A stretch of DNA of 64,000 nt from Nematostella vectensis (taxonomy: Eukaryota; Cnidaria; Anthozoa; Actiniaria; Edwardsiidae), in the NCBI RefSeq assembly GCF_932526225.1, contig NC_064044.1, positions 4,643,747-4,707,746 on the forward strand. The letters are read 5' to 3'. Below, piece by piece: positions 9,353 through 23,100 of this stretch. The notes below the pieces were generated by a model. The model did no database searches. It was not told the origin of the DNA and was given only the letters and a program-made list of their open reading frames with translations. The position numbers and the translations under genes are program-made. The stretch's first letter is position 1; the number at the start of each line of letters is the position of its first letter.

Positions 9353-10456
9353 GTCTCTTAGCTCTGTGTCTTCTCGTGGTTTTTGAAATAAGTGACTTAC
9401 ACGATGGAATACACATCCTTTTGAAATAAGAATACCGTGCTGAGATGGTTACCCTTTGGGGGAACAAAATGGGGATAATACAGCATGATAATTGTGATGA
9501 TAATGAATCTATAGCGCTCTGAATGCATGGCCGTATTAAGACTGTTCAACAGTCTTAAGTCCACGGGGGATCTACTGCTCTCTGAAAGATTAGTGATTAT
9601 GCAGATAGGTTTTCAATCAACACTCTCCGATATTGTACATATATTCACATGCGGACTCGCATTTACGTTACAGATTGAGCTATCAGTCAGGGAATTTATC
9701 CGCTATAAGAGTTCGTAAGCAATCGTTTTCGGCTACAAATCAAACCTCATAATGACACTATTTTATATTAAGCATAAATCTCATGATAAATGTCATAAAC
9801 ACAACTGTAAATATTAATAAAGAATAAACAGTTTGTTATAAAGTAATATGCTGGTGTTTATTTTTTTGAACGCCATTTGCGTTAAAAATTAGGTTTCAGC
9901 TCGTGTAGGTTGACAATTGGAATCCAGGAAATACAAAACCTGTGTAGGGTGTAAAACTTCCGGAGCTTAAGAGTACGTAAAGAGAAACTGACTTTCGATC
10001 TGAATACTTCGTTTAATAGAAATGCTCAAGTAGACTTTACGCATCCTACCTTTGCTGGTTGAGCGAAATCGTCGAGGGGATAAATTCGGCACACAATCCG
10101 TGTGTCCCAGGTAAACTATTTTCATTCAATAAATAATTAACTATTACCATTCCTTTACCGTGTTATGCTACATTATACTTTTAAAAGTTCCTAACTTAAA
10201 AGTTAAAACTCCTAATTTGTATTACCATTTCTTCTTCTTTTATGTTGTGCAATAATTGTGAAGCGCTAAGAACATTTTGCATACGCTTTTTCTTTTTTGT
10301 AAATGCCTGTTTAAGCGCCCAGCTTCCAATAATTTACCGTAAGTGGAAATAATATCAGCTGTGTTCTTACTTCCTTAAAATCAAGCCCAGCGTTCGTTTA
10401 TTGTTTTATGTTAGGTATTGCAATAACAGTAAGCGATTTCTTTTTTTTTTTTTAAG
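9353..10456. other. gene-free stretch ending in a 3' splice-acceptor tract
   Basis: AT-rich with several AATAAA-like runs (about 9815-9830). No supported ORF. A polypyrimidine tract of T residues followed by AAG at about 10440-10456 makes a strong splice acceptor for the exon that follows. Confidence 0.5.
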
Positions 10457-10917
10457 CGAAGTGGTATCACTTGACCATCACGAATGTGCCAATCCAGTAC
10501 CTCCAGCATCTTTTATTTAAAACGGGGGGACTTCTCAATAGCGTTAAGACGGCAAGACATATGCGGCCTCCGTTATGGAAAGAGAATGTTCCTACCTATT
10601 CCTTCCAAACCACTGACAGCGCAAGAGTGCTAAGTGCCCTCGAAGAGCAACGGAATATTGAAGTGTCAACCACCCAGGCATATAATGGGAAGGAGCAGAT
10701 ACCGGTTGGACATTTCACGGCATTGACGGGCCGTGCTGCTTTGGAGGCAGCCAAGCAAAAAACATACAAGGCAGCTACGGTGCGCACAGAACTTGAAATA
10801 AGCGATGGAAAAGGTAGAGCCAATAGGGAATTCGAAATGATTTGGAGGCCACTTTACTCTTGCTCCACTAGTGGCTCGCTAACTCTCCGAATGTACATTG
10901 GAAAAGTTTTCTTTTAG
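10457..10917 (+). CDS. 3'-terminal exon of an unknown + strand gene
   Basis: Directly after the acceptor AG at 10455-10456 an open frame runs to TAG at 10915-10917, followed by an AATAAA at 10966-10971. This is the arrangement of a terminal coding exon plus short 3' UTR. The roughly 150-residue peptide contains SARVLSALEEQRNIEVSTTQ and GRAALEAAKQKTYKAA, helical and Ala/Glu/Lys-rich, and ends LRMYIGKVFF. I recognise no family. It converges on the peptidase gene whose stop is at 11104. The ATG-less start supports an exon, not a single-exon gene. It may be decayed, and no upstream exon was identified. Confidence 0.4.
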
Positions 10918-11103
10918 TTACTTAGGGTACTAAATAATTGCCTTCGTGAAAATATTTCAAAAGTAAATAAACTGTACAAATATGTGACGTTATTTTTGTT
11001 GTACGGCCTTACAAGCTTAAAAATATAAATAATTGTACATTTGTTCGTTATTTCTGAAAATTACAACAAATCAATGACAAATGTGTAATCTTTGCTGTGG
11101 CAT

Positions 11104-14100
11104 TCAGCAAAAACAGCAAAATCTAACAGAAATATTAGCTGCTTTGCATTTCCCTGCGATAATGGTAACTTCTGGGAATTTGGTCATCACCTGTCGGGTG
11201 AAACAGTCCCTTAAGTGTCTTCTAAATTTTCCCTCGTCGCAGTTTACGGAATGTGGATCTTGGCCATTTAATATACTGGTCATGTAGGCCACAGCAAAAA
11301 GCCCGCATTCCGCAGGTTTCGTTTGCTGTTGCACAGGGATAACATTGATTGATATATTTGGGCTGTTGGCCCTCATTATAGCAGCTATTTGCTTTATGAC
11401 CTGTGAATTCGGCCTACCAGAACACAAACTATCGAAATAGTTGACAATTTCTCTCGGGCAGCCAACATTTGACACGGCTTTCCAATGGGAAGTACCTGTG
11501 TAAAGTATCTGCACAAACTCCCCGGCACATACAGTGAACTGCAAATGGGGTCCAAGCAATGTGTCTTGAAAACCCTCGCACAAAGGATGCTGTTGTTGCA
11601 AGATGCGTTGGGCTGCATTAATGGTAATGTCATTTAGCAGTCGATTTTCGCTAATGCAATGGTCAGAAGAGGATAGAGTTGCCATTCTTCTTTGCTTTCT
11701 AGGGGCATGTCTTGTAGAAGGTACATGGCTGGCGGTGGGCGCATGGCTGGCACTGGGCGCATGGCTGGCAGTGGGCGCATGGCTGGCAGTGGGCGCATGG
11801 CTGGCACTGGGCGCATGACTGGCGGTGGGCGCATGGCTGGCAGTGGGCGCATGGCTGACAGTGGGGGCATGGCTGGCAGTGGGCGCATGGCTGACAGTGG
11901 GCACATGGCTGGCAGTGGGCACATGGCTGGCACTGGGCGCATGACTGGCGGTGGGCGCATGGCTGGCAGTGGGCACATGGCTGGCAGTGGGCGCATGGCT
12001 GGCAGTGGGCGCATGGCTGACAGTGGGCGCATGGCTGGCGGTGGGCGCATGGCTGGCAGTGGGCACATGGCTGGCAGTGGGCGCATGGCTGGCAGTGGGC
12101 GCATGGCTGGCACTGGGCGCATGACTGGCGGTGGGCGCATGGCTGGCAGTGGGCGCATGGCTGGCAGTGGGCGCATGGCTGGCACTGGGCGCATGACTGG
12201 CGGTGGGCGCATGGCTGGCAGTGGGCACATGGCTGGCAGTGGGCGCATGGCTGGCAGTGGGCGCATGGCTGACAGTGGGCGCATGGCTGACAGTGGGCGC
12301 ATGGCTGGCAGTGGGCGCATGGCTGACAGTGGGGGCATGGCTGGCAGTGGGCGCATGGCTGACAGTGGGGGCATGGCTGGCAGTGGGCACATGGCTGGCA
12401 GTGGGCACATGGCTGGCAGTGGGCACATGGCTGGCAGTGGGCGCATGGCTGGCAGTGGGCGCATGGCTGACAGTGGGGGCATGGCTGGCAGTTGGCGCAT
12501 GGCTGGCAGTGGGCGCATGGCTGGCACTGGGCGCATGGCTGGCAGTGGGGACATGGCTGGCAGTTGGCGCATGGCTGGCAGTGGGCGCATGGCTGGCAGT
12601 GGGCGCATGGCTGGCAGTGGGCACATGGCTGGCAGTGGGCACATGGCTGGCAGTGGGTGCATGGCTGGCAGTGGGCGCATGGCTGGCAGTGGGCACATGG
12701 CTGGCAGTGGGCGCATGGTTGGCAGTGGGCACATGGCTGGCAGTGGGCGCATGGCTGACAGTGGGGGCATGGCTGGCAGTGGGCGCATGGCTGACAGTGG
12801 GGGCATGGCTGGCAGTGGGCACATGGCTGGCACTGGGCGCATGGCTGGCACTGGGAGCATGGCTGGCAGTGGGGGCATGGCTGGCAGTGGGCGCATGGCT
12901 GACAGTGGGGGTATGGCTGGCAGTGGGCACATGGCTGGCAGTGGGCACATGGCTGGCAGTGGGCGCATGGTTGGCAGTGGGCACATGGCTGGCAGTGGGC
13001 GCATGGCTGACAGTGGGCGCATGGCTGACAGTGGGGGCATGGCTGGCAGTGGGCACATGGCTGGCAGTGGGTGCATGGCTGGCACTGGGCGCATGGCTGG
13101 CAGTGGGGGCATGGCTGGCAGTGGGCGCATGGCTGACAGTGGGGACATGGCTGGCAGTGGGCGCATGGCTGGCAGTGGGCACATGGCTGGCAGTGGGCGC
13201 ATGGTTGGCAGTGGGCACATGGCTGGCAGTGGGCGCATGGCTGACAGTGGGGGCATGGCTGGCAGTGGGCACATGGCTTGCACTGGGCGCATGGTTGACA
13301 GTGGGCGCATGGCTGGCAGTGGGCACATGGCTGGCAGTGGGCGCATGGCTAGCACTGGGCGCATGGTTGACAGTGGGGGCATGGCTGGCAGTGGGCGCAT
13401 GGTTGGCACTGGGGGCATGGCTGGCAGTGGGCGCATGGCTGGCAGTGGGCACATGGCTGGCACTGGGCGCATGGTTGACAGTGGGGGCATGGCTGGCAGT
13501 GGGCGCATGGCTGGCAGTGGGCGCATGGCTGGCACTGGGGGCATGGCTGGCAGTGGGCGCATGGCTGGCAGTGGGGCTGGCAGTGGGCGCATGGCTGACA
13601 GTGGGGGCATGGCTGGCAGTTGGCACATGGCTGGCACTGGGCGCATGGCTGACAGTGGGGGCATGGCTGGCAGTGGGCGCATGGCTGACAGTGGGCGCAT
13701 GGCTGGCAGTGGGCGCATGGCTGACAGTGGGGGCATGGCTGGCAGTGGGCACATGGCTTGCACTGGGCGCATGGCTGGCAGTGGGGACATGGCTGGCAGT
13801 TGGCGCATGGCTGGCAGTGGGCGCATGGCTGGCAGTGGGCGGATGGCTGGCAGTGGGCACATGGCTGGCACTGGGCGCATGGCTGACAGTTGGCGCATGG
13901 CTGGCAGTGGGCGCATGGCTGGCAGTGGGCGCATGGCTGGCAGTGGGCACATGGCTGGCAGTGGGCACATGGCTGGCAGTGGGTGCATGGCTGGCAGTGG
14001 GCGCATGGCTGGCAGTGGGCACATGGCTGGCAGTGGGCGCATGGTTGGCAGTGGGCACATGGCTGGCAGTGGGCGCATGGCTGACAGTGGGGGCATGGCT

Positions 14101-17100
14101 GGCAGTGGGCGCATGGCTGGCAGTGGGCACATGGCTGACAGTGGGGGCATGGCTGGCAGTGGGGGCATGGCTGGCAGTGGGCGCATGGCTGGCAGTGGGC
14201 GCATGGCTGGCACTGGGGGCATGGCTGGCAGTGGGCGCATGGCTGACAGTGGGCGCATGGCTGGCCGTGGGCGCATGGCTGACAGTGGGGGCATGGCTGG
14301 CAGTGGGCACATGGCTGGCACTGGGCACATGGCTGGCAGTGGGCACATGGCTGGCAGTGGGTGCATGGCTGGCAGTGGGCGCATGGCTGGCAGTGGGCAC
14401 ATGGCTGGCACTGGGCGCATGGCTGGCACTGGGCGCATGGCTGGCAGTGGGGACATGGCTGGCAGTGGGCGCATGGCTGGCAGTGGGGGCAGGGCTGGCA
14501 GTGGGCGCATGGCTGACAGTGGGCGCATGGCTGGCAGTGGGCGCATGGCTGACAGTGGGGGCATGGCTGGCAGTGGGCGCATGGCTGACAGTGGGCGCAT
14601 GGCTGGCAGTGGGCACATGGCTGGCAGTGGGCACATGGCTGGCAGTGGGCGCATGGCTGGCAGTGGGCGCATGGCTGACAGTGGGGGCATGGCTGGCAGT
14701 GGGCACATGGCTTGCACTGGGCGCATGGCTGGCAGTGGGGACATGGCTGGCAGTTGGCGCATGGCTGGCAGTGGGCGCATGGCTGACAGTGGGGGCATGG
14801 CTGGCAGTGGGCACATGGCTGGCACTGGGCGCATGGCTGGCACTGGGCGCATGGCTGGCAGTGGGGACATGGCTGGCAGTGGGTGCATGGCTGGCAGTGG
14901 GCGCATGGCTGGCAGTGGGCGCATGGCTGACAGTGGGCGCATGGCTGGCCGTGGGCGCATGGCTGACAGTGGGGGCATGGCTGGCAGTGGGCACATGGCT
15001 GGCACTGGGCGCATGGCTGGCAGTGGGCGCATGGCTGGCAGTGGGCGCATGGCTGGCACTGGGCACATGGCTGGCAGTGGGCACATGGCTGGCAGTGGGT
15101 GCATGGCTGGCAGTGGGCGCATGGCTGGCAGTGGGCACATGGCTGGCAGTGGGCGCATGGTTGGCAGTGGGCACATGGCTGGGAGTGGGCGCATGGCTGA
15201 CAGTGGGGGCATGGCTGGCAGTGGGCGCATGGCTGGCAGTGGGCACATGGCTGACAGTGGGCGCATGGCTGGCAGTGGGCGCATGGCTGGCAGTGGGCGC
15301 ATGGCTGGCACTGGGCGCATGGCTGGCAGTGGGCACATGGCTGGCAGTGGGTGCATGGCTGGCAGTGGGTGCATGGCTGGCAGTGGGCACATGGCTGGCA
15401 GTGGGCACATGGCTGGCACTGGGCGCATGGTTGACAGTGGGGGCATGGCTGGCAGTGGGCGCATGGCTGGCACTGGGGGCATGGCTGGCAGTGGGCGAAT
15501 GGCTGGCAGTGGGGCTGGCAGTGGGCGCATGGCTGACAGTGGGGGCATGGCTGGCAGTTGGCACATGGCTGGCACTGGGCGCATGGCTGACAGTGGGGTC
15601 ATGGCTGACAGTGGGCGCATGGCTGACAGTGGGCGCATGGCTGGCAGTGGGCGCATGGCTGACAGTGGGGGCAGGGCTGGCAGTGGGCGCATGGCTGACA
15701 GTGGGCGCATGGCTGGCAGTGGGCGCATGGCTGACAGTGGGGGCATGGCTGGCAGTGGGCGCATGGCTGACAGTGGGCGCATGGCTGGCAGTGGGCACAT
15801 GGCTGGCAGTTGGCACATGGCTGGCAGTGGGCGCATGGCTGGCAGTGGGCGCATGGCTGACAGTGGGGGCATGGCTGGCAGTGGGCACATGGCTTGCACT
15901 GGGCGCATGGCTGGCAGTGGGGACATGGCTGGCAGTTGGCGCATGGCTGGCAGTGGGCGCATGGCTGGCAGTGGGCGCATGGCTGGCAGTGGGCGCATGG
16001 CTGGCAGTGGGCACATGGCTGGCAGTGGGTGCATGGCTGGCAGTGGGCGCATGGCTGGCACTGGGCGCATGACTGGCGGTGGGCGCATGGCTGGCAGTGG
16101 GCGCATGGCTGGCAGTGGGCGCATGGCTGGCACTGGGCGCATGACTGGCGGTGGGCGCATGGCTGGCAGTGGGCACATGGCTGGCAGTGGGCGCATGGCT
16201 GGCAGTGGGCGCATGGCTGACAGTGGGCGCATGGCTGACAGTGGGCGCATGGCTGGCAGTGGGCGCATGGCTGACAGTGGGGGCATGGCTGGCAGTGGGC
16301 GCATGGCTGACAGTGGGGGCATGGCTGGCAGTGGGCACATGGCTGGCAGTGGGCACATGGCTGGCAGTGGGCACATGGCTGGCAGTGGGCGCATGGCTGG
16401 CAGTGGGCGCATGGCTGACAGTGGGGGCATGGCTGGCAGTTGGCGCATGGCTGGCAGTGGGCGCATGGCTGGCACTGGGCGCATGGCTGGCAGTGGGGAC
16501 ATGGCTGGCAGTTGGCGCATGGCTGGCAGTGGGCGCATGGCTGGCAGTGGGCGCATGGCTGGCAGTGGGCACATGGCTGGCAGTGGGCACATGGCTGGCA
16601 GTGGGTGCATGGCTGGCAGTGGGCGCATGGCTGGCAGTGGGCACATGGCTGGCAGTGGGCGCATGGTTGGCAGTGGGCACATGGCTGGCAGTGGGCGCAT
16701 GGCTGACAGTGGGGGCATGGCTGGCAGTGGGCGCATGGCTGACAGTGGGGGCATGGCTGGCAGTGGGCACATGGCTGGCACTGGGCGCATGGCTGGCACT
16801 GGGAGCATGGCTGGCAGTGGGGGCATGGCTGGCAGTGGGCGCATGGCTGACAGTGGGGGTATGGCTGGCAGTGGGCACATGGCTGGCAGTGGGCACATGG
16901 CTGGCAGTGGGCGCATGGTTGGCAGTGGGCACATGGCTGGCAGTGGGCGCATGGCTGACAGTGGGCGCATGGCTGACAGTGGGGGCATGGCTGGCAGTGG
17001 GCACATGGCTGGCAGTGGGTGCATGGCTGGCACTGGGCGCATGGCTGGCAGTGGGGGCATGGCTGGCAGTGGGCGCATGGCTGACAGTGGGGACATGGCT

Positions 17101-20100
17101 GGCAGTGGGCGCATGGCTGGCAGTGGGCACATGGCTGGCAGTGGGCGCATGGTTGGCAGTGGGCACATGGCTGGCAGTGGGCGCATGGCTGACAGTGGGG
17201 GCATGGCTGGCAGTGGGCACATGGCTTGCACTGGGCGCATGGTTGACAGTGGGCGCATGGCTGGCAGTGGGCACATGGCTGGCAGTGGGCGCATGGCTAG
17301 CACTGGGCGCATGGTTGACAGTGGGGGCATGGCTGGCAGTGGGCGCATGGTTGGCACTGGGGGCATGGCTGGCAGTGGGCGCATGGCTGGCAGTGGGCAC
17401 ATGGCTGGCACTGGGCGCATGGTTGACAGTGGGGGCATGGCTGGCAGTGGGCGCATGGCTGGCAGTGGGCGCATGGCTGGCACTGGGGGCATGGCTGGCA
17501 GTGGGCGCATGGCTGGCAGTGGGGCTGGCAGTGGGCGCATGGCTGACAGTGGGGGCATGGCTGGCAGTTGGCACATGGCTGGCACTGGGCGCATGGCTGA
17601 CAGTGGGGGCATGGCTGGCAGTGGGCGCATGGCTGACAGTGGGCGCATGGCTGGCAGTGGGCGCATGGCTGACAGTGGGGGCATGGCTGGCAGTGGGCAC
17701 ATGGCTTGCACTGGGCGCATGGCTGGCAGTGGGGACATGGCTGGCAGTTGGCGCATGGCTGGCAGTGGGCGCATGGCTGGCAGTGGGCGGATGGCTGGCA
17801 GTGGGCACATGGCTGGCACTGGGCGCATGGCTGACAGTTGGCGCATGGCTGGCAGTGGGCGCATGGCTGGCAGTGGGCGCATGGCTGGCAGTGGGCACAT
17901 GGCTGGCAGTGGGCACATGGCTGGCAGTGGGTGCATGGCTGGCAGTGGGCGCATGGCTGGCAGTGGGCACATGGCTGGCAGTGGGCGCATGGTTGGCAGT
18001 GGGCACATGGCTGGCAGTGGGCGCATGGCTGACAGTGGGGGCATGGCTGGCAGTGGGCGCATGGCTGGCAGTGGGCACATGGCTGACAGTGGGGGCATGG
18101 CTGGCAGTGGGGGCATGGCTGGCAGTGGGCGCATGGCTGGCAGTGGGCGCATGGCTGGCACTGGGGGCATGGCTGGCAGTGGGCGCATGGCTGACAGTGG
18201 GCGCATGGCTGGCCGTGGGCGCATGGCTGACAGTGGGGGCATGGCTGGCAGTGGGCACATGGCTGGCACTGGGCACATGGCTGGCAGTGGGCACATGGCT
18301 GGCAGTGGGTGCATGGCTGGCAGTGGGCGCATGGCTGGCAGTGGGCACATGGCTGGCACTGGGCGCATGGCTGGCACTGGGCGCATGGCTGGCAGTGGGG
18401 ACATGGCTGGCAGTGGGCGCATGGCTGGCAGTGGGGGCAGGGCTGGCAGTGGGCGCATGGCTGACAGTGGGCGCATGGCTGGCAGTGGGCGCATGGCTGA
18501 CAGTGGGGGCATGGCTGGCAGTGGGCGCATGGCTGACAGTGGGCGCATGGCTGGCAGTGGGCACATGGCTGGCAGTGGGCACATGGCTGGCAGTGGGCGC
18601 ATGGCTGGCAGTGGGCGCATGGCTGACAGTGGGGGCATGGCTGGCAGTGGGCACATGGCTTGCACTGGGCGCATGGCTGGCAGTGGGGACATGGCTGGCA
18701 GTTGGCGCATGGCTGGCAGTGGGCGCATGGCTGACAGTGGGGGCATGGCTGGCAGTGGGCACATGGCTGGCACTGGGCGCATGGCTGGCACTGGGCGCAT
18801 GGCTGGCAGTGGGGACATGGCTGGCAGTGGGTGCATGGCTGGCAGTGGGCGCATGGCTGGCAGTGGGCGCATGGCTGACAGTGGGCGCATGGCTGGCCGT
18901 GGGCGCATGGCTGACAGTGGGGGCATGGCTGGCAGTGGGCACATGGCTGGCACTGGGCGCATGGCTGGCAGTGGGCGCATGGCTGGCAGTGGGCGCATGG
19001 CTGGCACTGGGCACATGGCTGGCAGTGGGCACATGGCTGGCAGTGGGTGCATGGCTGGCAGTGGGCGCATGGCTGGCAGTGGGCACATGGCTGGCAGTGG
19101 GCGCATGGTTGGCAGTGGGCACATGGCTGGGAGTGGGCGCATGGCTGACAGTGGGGGCATGGCTGGCAGTGGGCGCATGGCTGGCAGTGGGCACATGGCT
19201 GACAGTGGGCGCATGGCTGGCAGTGGGCGCATGGCTGGCAGTGGGCGCATGGCTGGCACTGGGCGCATGGCTGGCAGTGGGCACATGGCTGGCAGTGGGT
19301 GCATGGCTGGCAGTGGGTGCATGGCTGGCAGTGGGCACATGGCTGGCAGTGGGCACATGGCTGGCACTGGGCGCATGGTTGACAGTGGGGGCATGGCTGG
19401 CAGTGGGCGCATGGCTGGCACTGGGGGCATGGCTGGCAGTGGGCGAATGGCTGGCAGTGGGGCTGGCAGTGGGCGCATGGCTGACAGTGGGGGCATGGCT
19501 GGCAGTTGGCACATGGCTGGCACTGGGCGCATGGCTGACAGTGGGGTCATGGCTGACAGTGGGCGCATGGCTGACAGTGGGCGCATGGCTGGCAGTGGGC
19601 GCATGGCTGACAGTGGGGGCAGGGCTGGCAGTGGGCGCATGGCTGACAGTGGGCGCATGGCTGGCAGTGGGCGCATGGCTGACAGTGGGGGCATGGCTGG
19701 CAGTGGGCGCATGGCTGACAGTGGGCGCATGGCTGGCAGTGGGCACATGGCTGGCAGTTGGCACATGGCTGGCAGTGGGCGCATGGCTGGCAGTGGGCGC
19801 ATGGCTGACAGTGGGGGCATGGCTGGCAGTGGGCACATGGCTTGCACTGGGCGCATGGCTGGCAGTGGGGACATGGCTGGCAGTTGGCGCATGGCTGGCA
19901 GTGGGCGCATGGCTGGCAGTGGGCGCATGGCTGGCAGTGGGCGCATGGCTGGCAGTGGGCACATGGCTGGCAGTGGGTGCATGGCTGGCAGTGGGCGCAT
20001 GGCTGGCAGTGGGCACATGGCTGGCAGTGGGCGCATGGTTGGCAGTGGGCACATGGCTGGCAGTGGGCGCATGGCTGACAGTGGGGGCATGGCTGGCAGT

Positions 20101-23100
20101 GGGCACATGGCTGGCACTGGGCGCATGGCTGACAGTGGGGGCATGGCTGGCAGTGGGCGCATGGCTGGCAGTGGGTGCATGGCTGGCAGTGGGCGCATGG
20201 CTGGCAGTGGGCACATGGCTGGCAGTGGGCACATGGCTGGCACTGGGCGCATGGTTGACAGTTGGGGCATGGCTGGCAGTGGGCGCATGGCTGGCACTGG
20301 GGGCATGGCTGGCAGTGGGCGCATGGCTGGCAGTGGGGCTGGCAGTGGGCGCATGGCTGACAGTGGGGGCATGGCTGGCACTGGGCGCATGGCTGACAGT
20401 GGGGTCATGGCTGACAGTGGGCGCATGGCTGACAGTGGGCGCATGGCTGGCAGTGGGCGCATGGCTGACAGTGGGGGCAGGGCTGGCAGTGGGCGCATGG
20501 CTGACAGTGGGCGCATGGCTGGCAGTGGGCGCATGGCTGACAGTGGGGGCATGGCTGGCAGTGGGCGCATGGCTGACAGTGGGCGCATGGCTGGCAGTGG
20601 GCACATGGCTGGCAGTGGGCACATGGCTGGCAGTGGGCGCATGGCTGGCAGTGGGCGCATGGCTGACAGTGGGGGCATGGCTGGCAGTGGGCACATGGCT
20701 TGCACTGGGCGCATGGCTGGCAGTGGGGACATGGCTGGCAGTTGGCGCATGGCTGGCAGTGGGCGCATGGCTGGCAGTGGGCGCATGGCTGGCAGTGGGC
20801 ACATGGCTGGCAGTGGGTGCATGGCTGGCAGTGGGCGCATGGCTGGCAGTGGGCACATGGCTGGCAGTGTGCGCATGGTTGGCAGTGGGCACATGGCTGG
20901 CAGTGGGCGCATGGCTGACAGTGGGGGCATGGCTGGCAGTGGGCACATGGCTGGCACTGGGCGCATGGCTGACAGTGGGGGCATGGCTGGCAGTGGGCGC
21001 ATGGCTGGCAGTGGGCGCATGGCTGGCACTGGGGGCATGGCTGGCAGTGGGCGCATGGCTGACAGTGGGCGCATGGCTGGCCGTGGGCGCATGGCTGACA
21101 GTGGGGGCATGGCTGGCAGTGGGCACATGGCTGGCACTGGGCGCATGGCTGGCAGTTGGCGCATGGCTGGCAGTGGGCGCATGGCTGGCAGTGGGCGCAT
21201 GGCTGGCAGTGGGCACATGGCTGGCAGTGGGCACATGGCTGGCAGTGGGTGCATGGCTGGCAGTGGGCGCATGGCTGGCAGTGGGCACATGGCTGGCATT
21301 GGGCGCATGGTTGGCAGTGGGCACATGGCTGGCAGTGGGCGCATGGCTGACAGTGGGGGCATGGCTGGCAGTGGGCGCATGGCTGGCACTGGGCGCATGG
21401 CTGGCACTGGGGGCATGGCTGGCAGTGGGCGCATGGCTGACAGTGGGCGCATGGCTGGCAGTGGGCGCATGGCTGGCACTGGGGGCATGGCTGACAGTGG
21501 GGGCATGGCTGGCAGTGGGCACATGGCTGGCACTGGGCGCATGGCTGACAGTGGGGGCATGGCTGGCAGTGGGCACATGGCTGGCACTGGGCACATGGCT
21601 GGCACTGGGCGCATGGCTGGCAGTGGGCGCATGGCTGGCACTGGGGGCATGGCTGGCAGTGGGCGCATGGCTGACAGTGGGCGCATGGCTGGCAGTGGGC
21701 GCATGGCTGGCAGTGGGGGCATGGCTGACAGTGGGGGCATGGCTGGCAGTGGGCGCATGGCTGGCACTGGGCTTATGGCTGGCAGTGGGCACATGGCTGG
21801 CAGTGGGGGCATGGCTGGCAGTGGGCGCATGGCTGGCAGTGGGCGCATGGCTGGCAGTGGGCGCATGGCTGGCAGTGGGCGCATGGCTGGCAGTGGGCAC
21901 ATGGCTGGCAGTGGGTGCATGGCTGGCAGTGGGCGCATGGCTGGCAGTGGGCACATGGCTGGCAGTGGGCGCATGGTTGGCAGTGGGCACATGGCTGGCA
22001 GTGGGCGCATGGCTGACAGTGGGGGCATGGCTGGCAGTGGGCACATGGCTGGCACTGGGCGCATGGCTGACAGTGGGGGCATGGCTGGCAGTGGGCGCAT
22101 GGCTGGCAGTGGGTGCATGGCTGGCAGTGGGCACATGGCTGGCAGTGGGCACATGGCTGGCACTGGGCGCATGGTTGACAGTGGGGGCATGGCTGGCAGT
22201 GGGCGCATGGCTGGCACTGGGGGCATGGCTGGCAGTGGGCGCATGGCTGGCAGTGGGGCTGGCAGTTGGCACATGGCTGGCACTGGGCGCATGGCTGACA
22301 GTGGGGTCATGGCTGACAGTGGGCGCATGGCTGACAGTGGGCGCATGGCTGGCAGTGGGCGCATGGCTGACAGTGGGGGCAGGGCTGGCAGTGGGCGCAT
22401 GGCTGACAGTGGGCGCATGGCTGGCAGTGGGCGCATGGCTGACAGTGGGGGCATGGCTGGCAGTGGGCGCATGGCTGACAGTGGGCGCATGGCTGGCAGT
22501 GGGCACATGGCTGGCAGTGGGCACATGGCTGGCAGTGGGCGCATGGCTGGCAGTGGGCGCATGGCTGACAGTGGGGGCATGGCTGGCAGTGGGCACATGG
22601 CTTGCACTGGGCGCATGGCTGGCAGTGGGGACATGGCTGGCAGTTGGCGCATGGCTGGCAGTGGGCGCATGGCTGGCAGTGGGCGCATGGCTGGCAGTGG
22701 GCGCATGGCTGGCAGTGGGCACATGGCTGGCAGTGGGTGCATGGCTGGCAGTGGGCGCATGGCTGGCAGTGGGCACATGGCTGGCAGTGGGCGCATGGTT
22801 GGCAGTGGGCACATGGCTGGCAGTGGGCGCATGGCTGACAGTGGGGGCATGGCTGGCAGTGGGCACATGGCTGGCACTGGGCGCATGGCTGACAGTGGGG
22901 GCATGGCTGGCAGTGGGCGCATGGCTGGCAGTGGGTGCATGGCTGGCAGTGGGCGCATGGCTGGCAGTGGGCACATGGCTGGCAGTGGGCACATGGCTGG
23001 CACTGGGCGCATGGTTGACAGTGGGGGCATGGCTGGCAGTGGGCGCATGGCTGGCACTGGGGGCATGGCTGGCAGTGGGCGCATGGCTGGCAGTGGGGCT

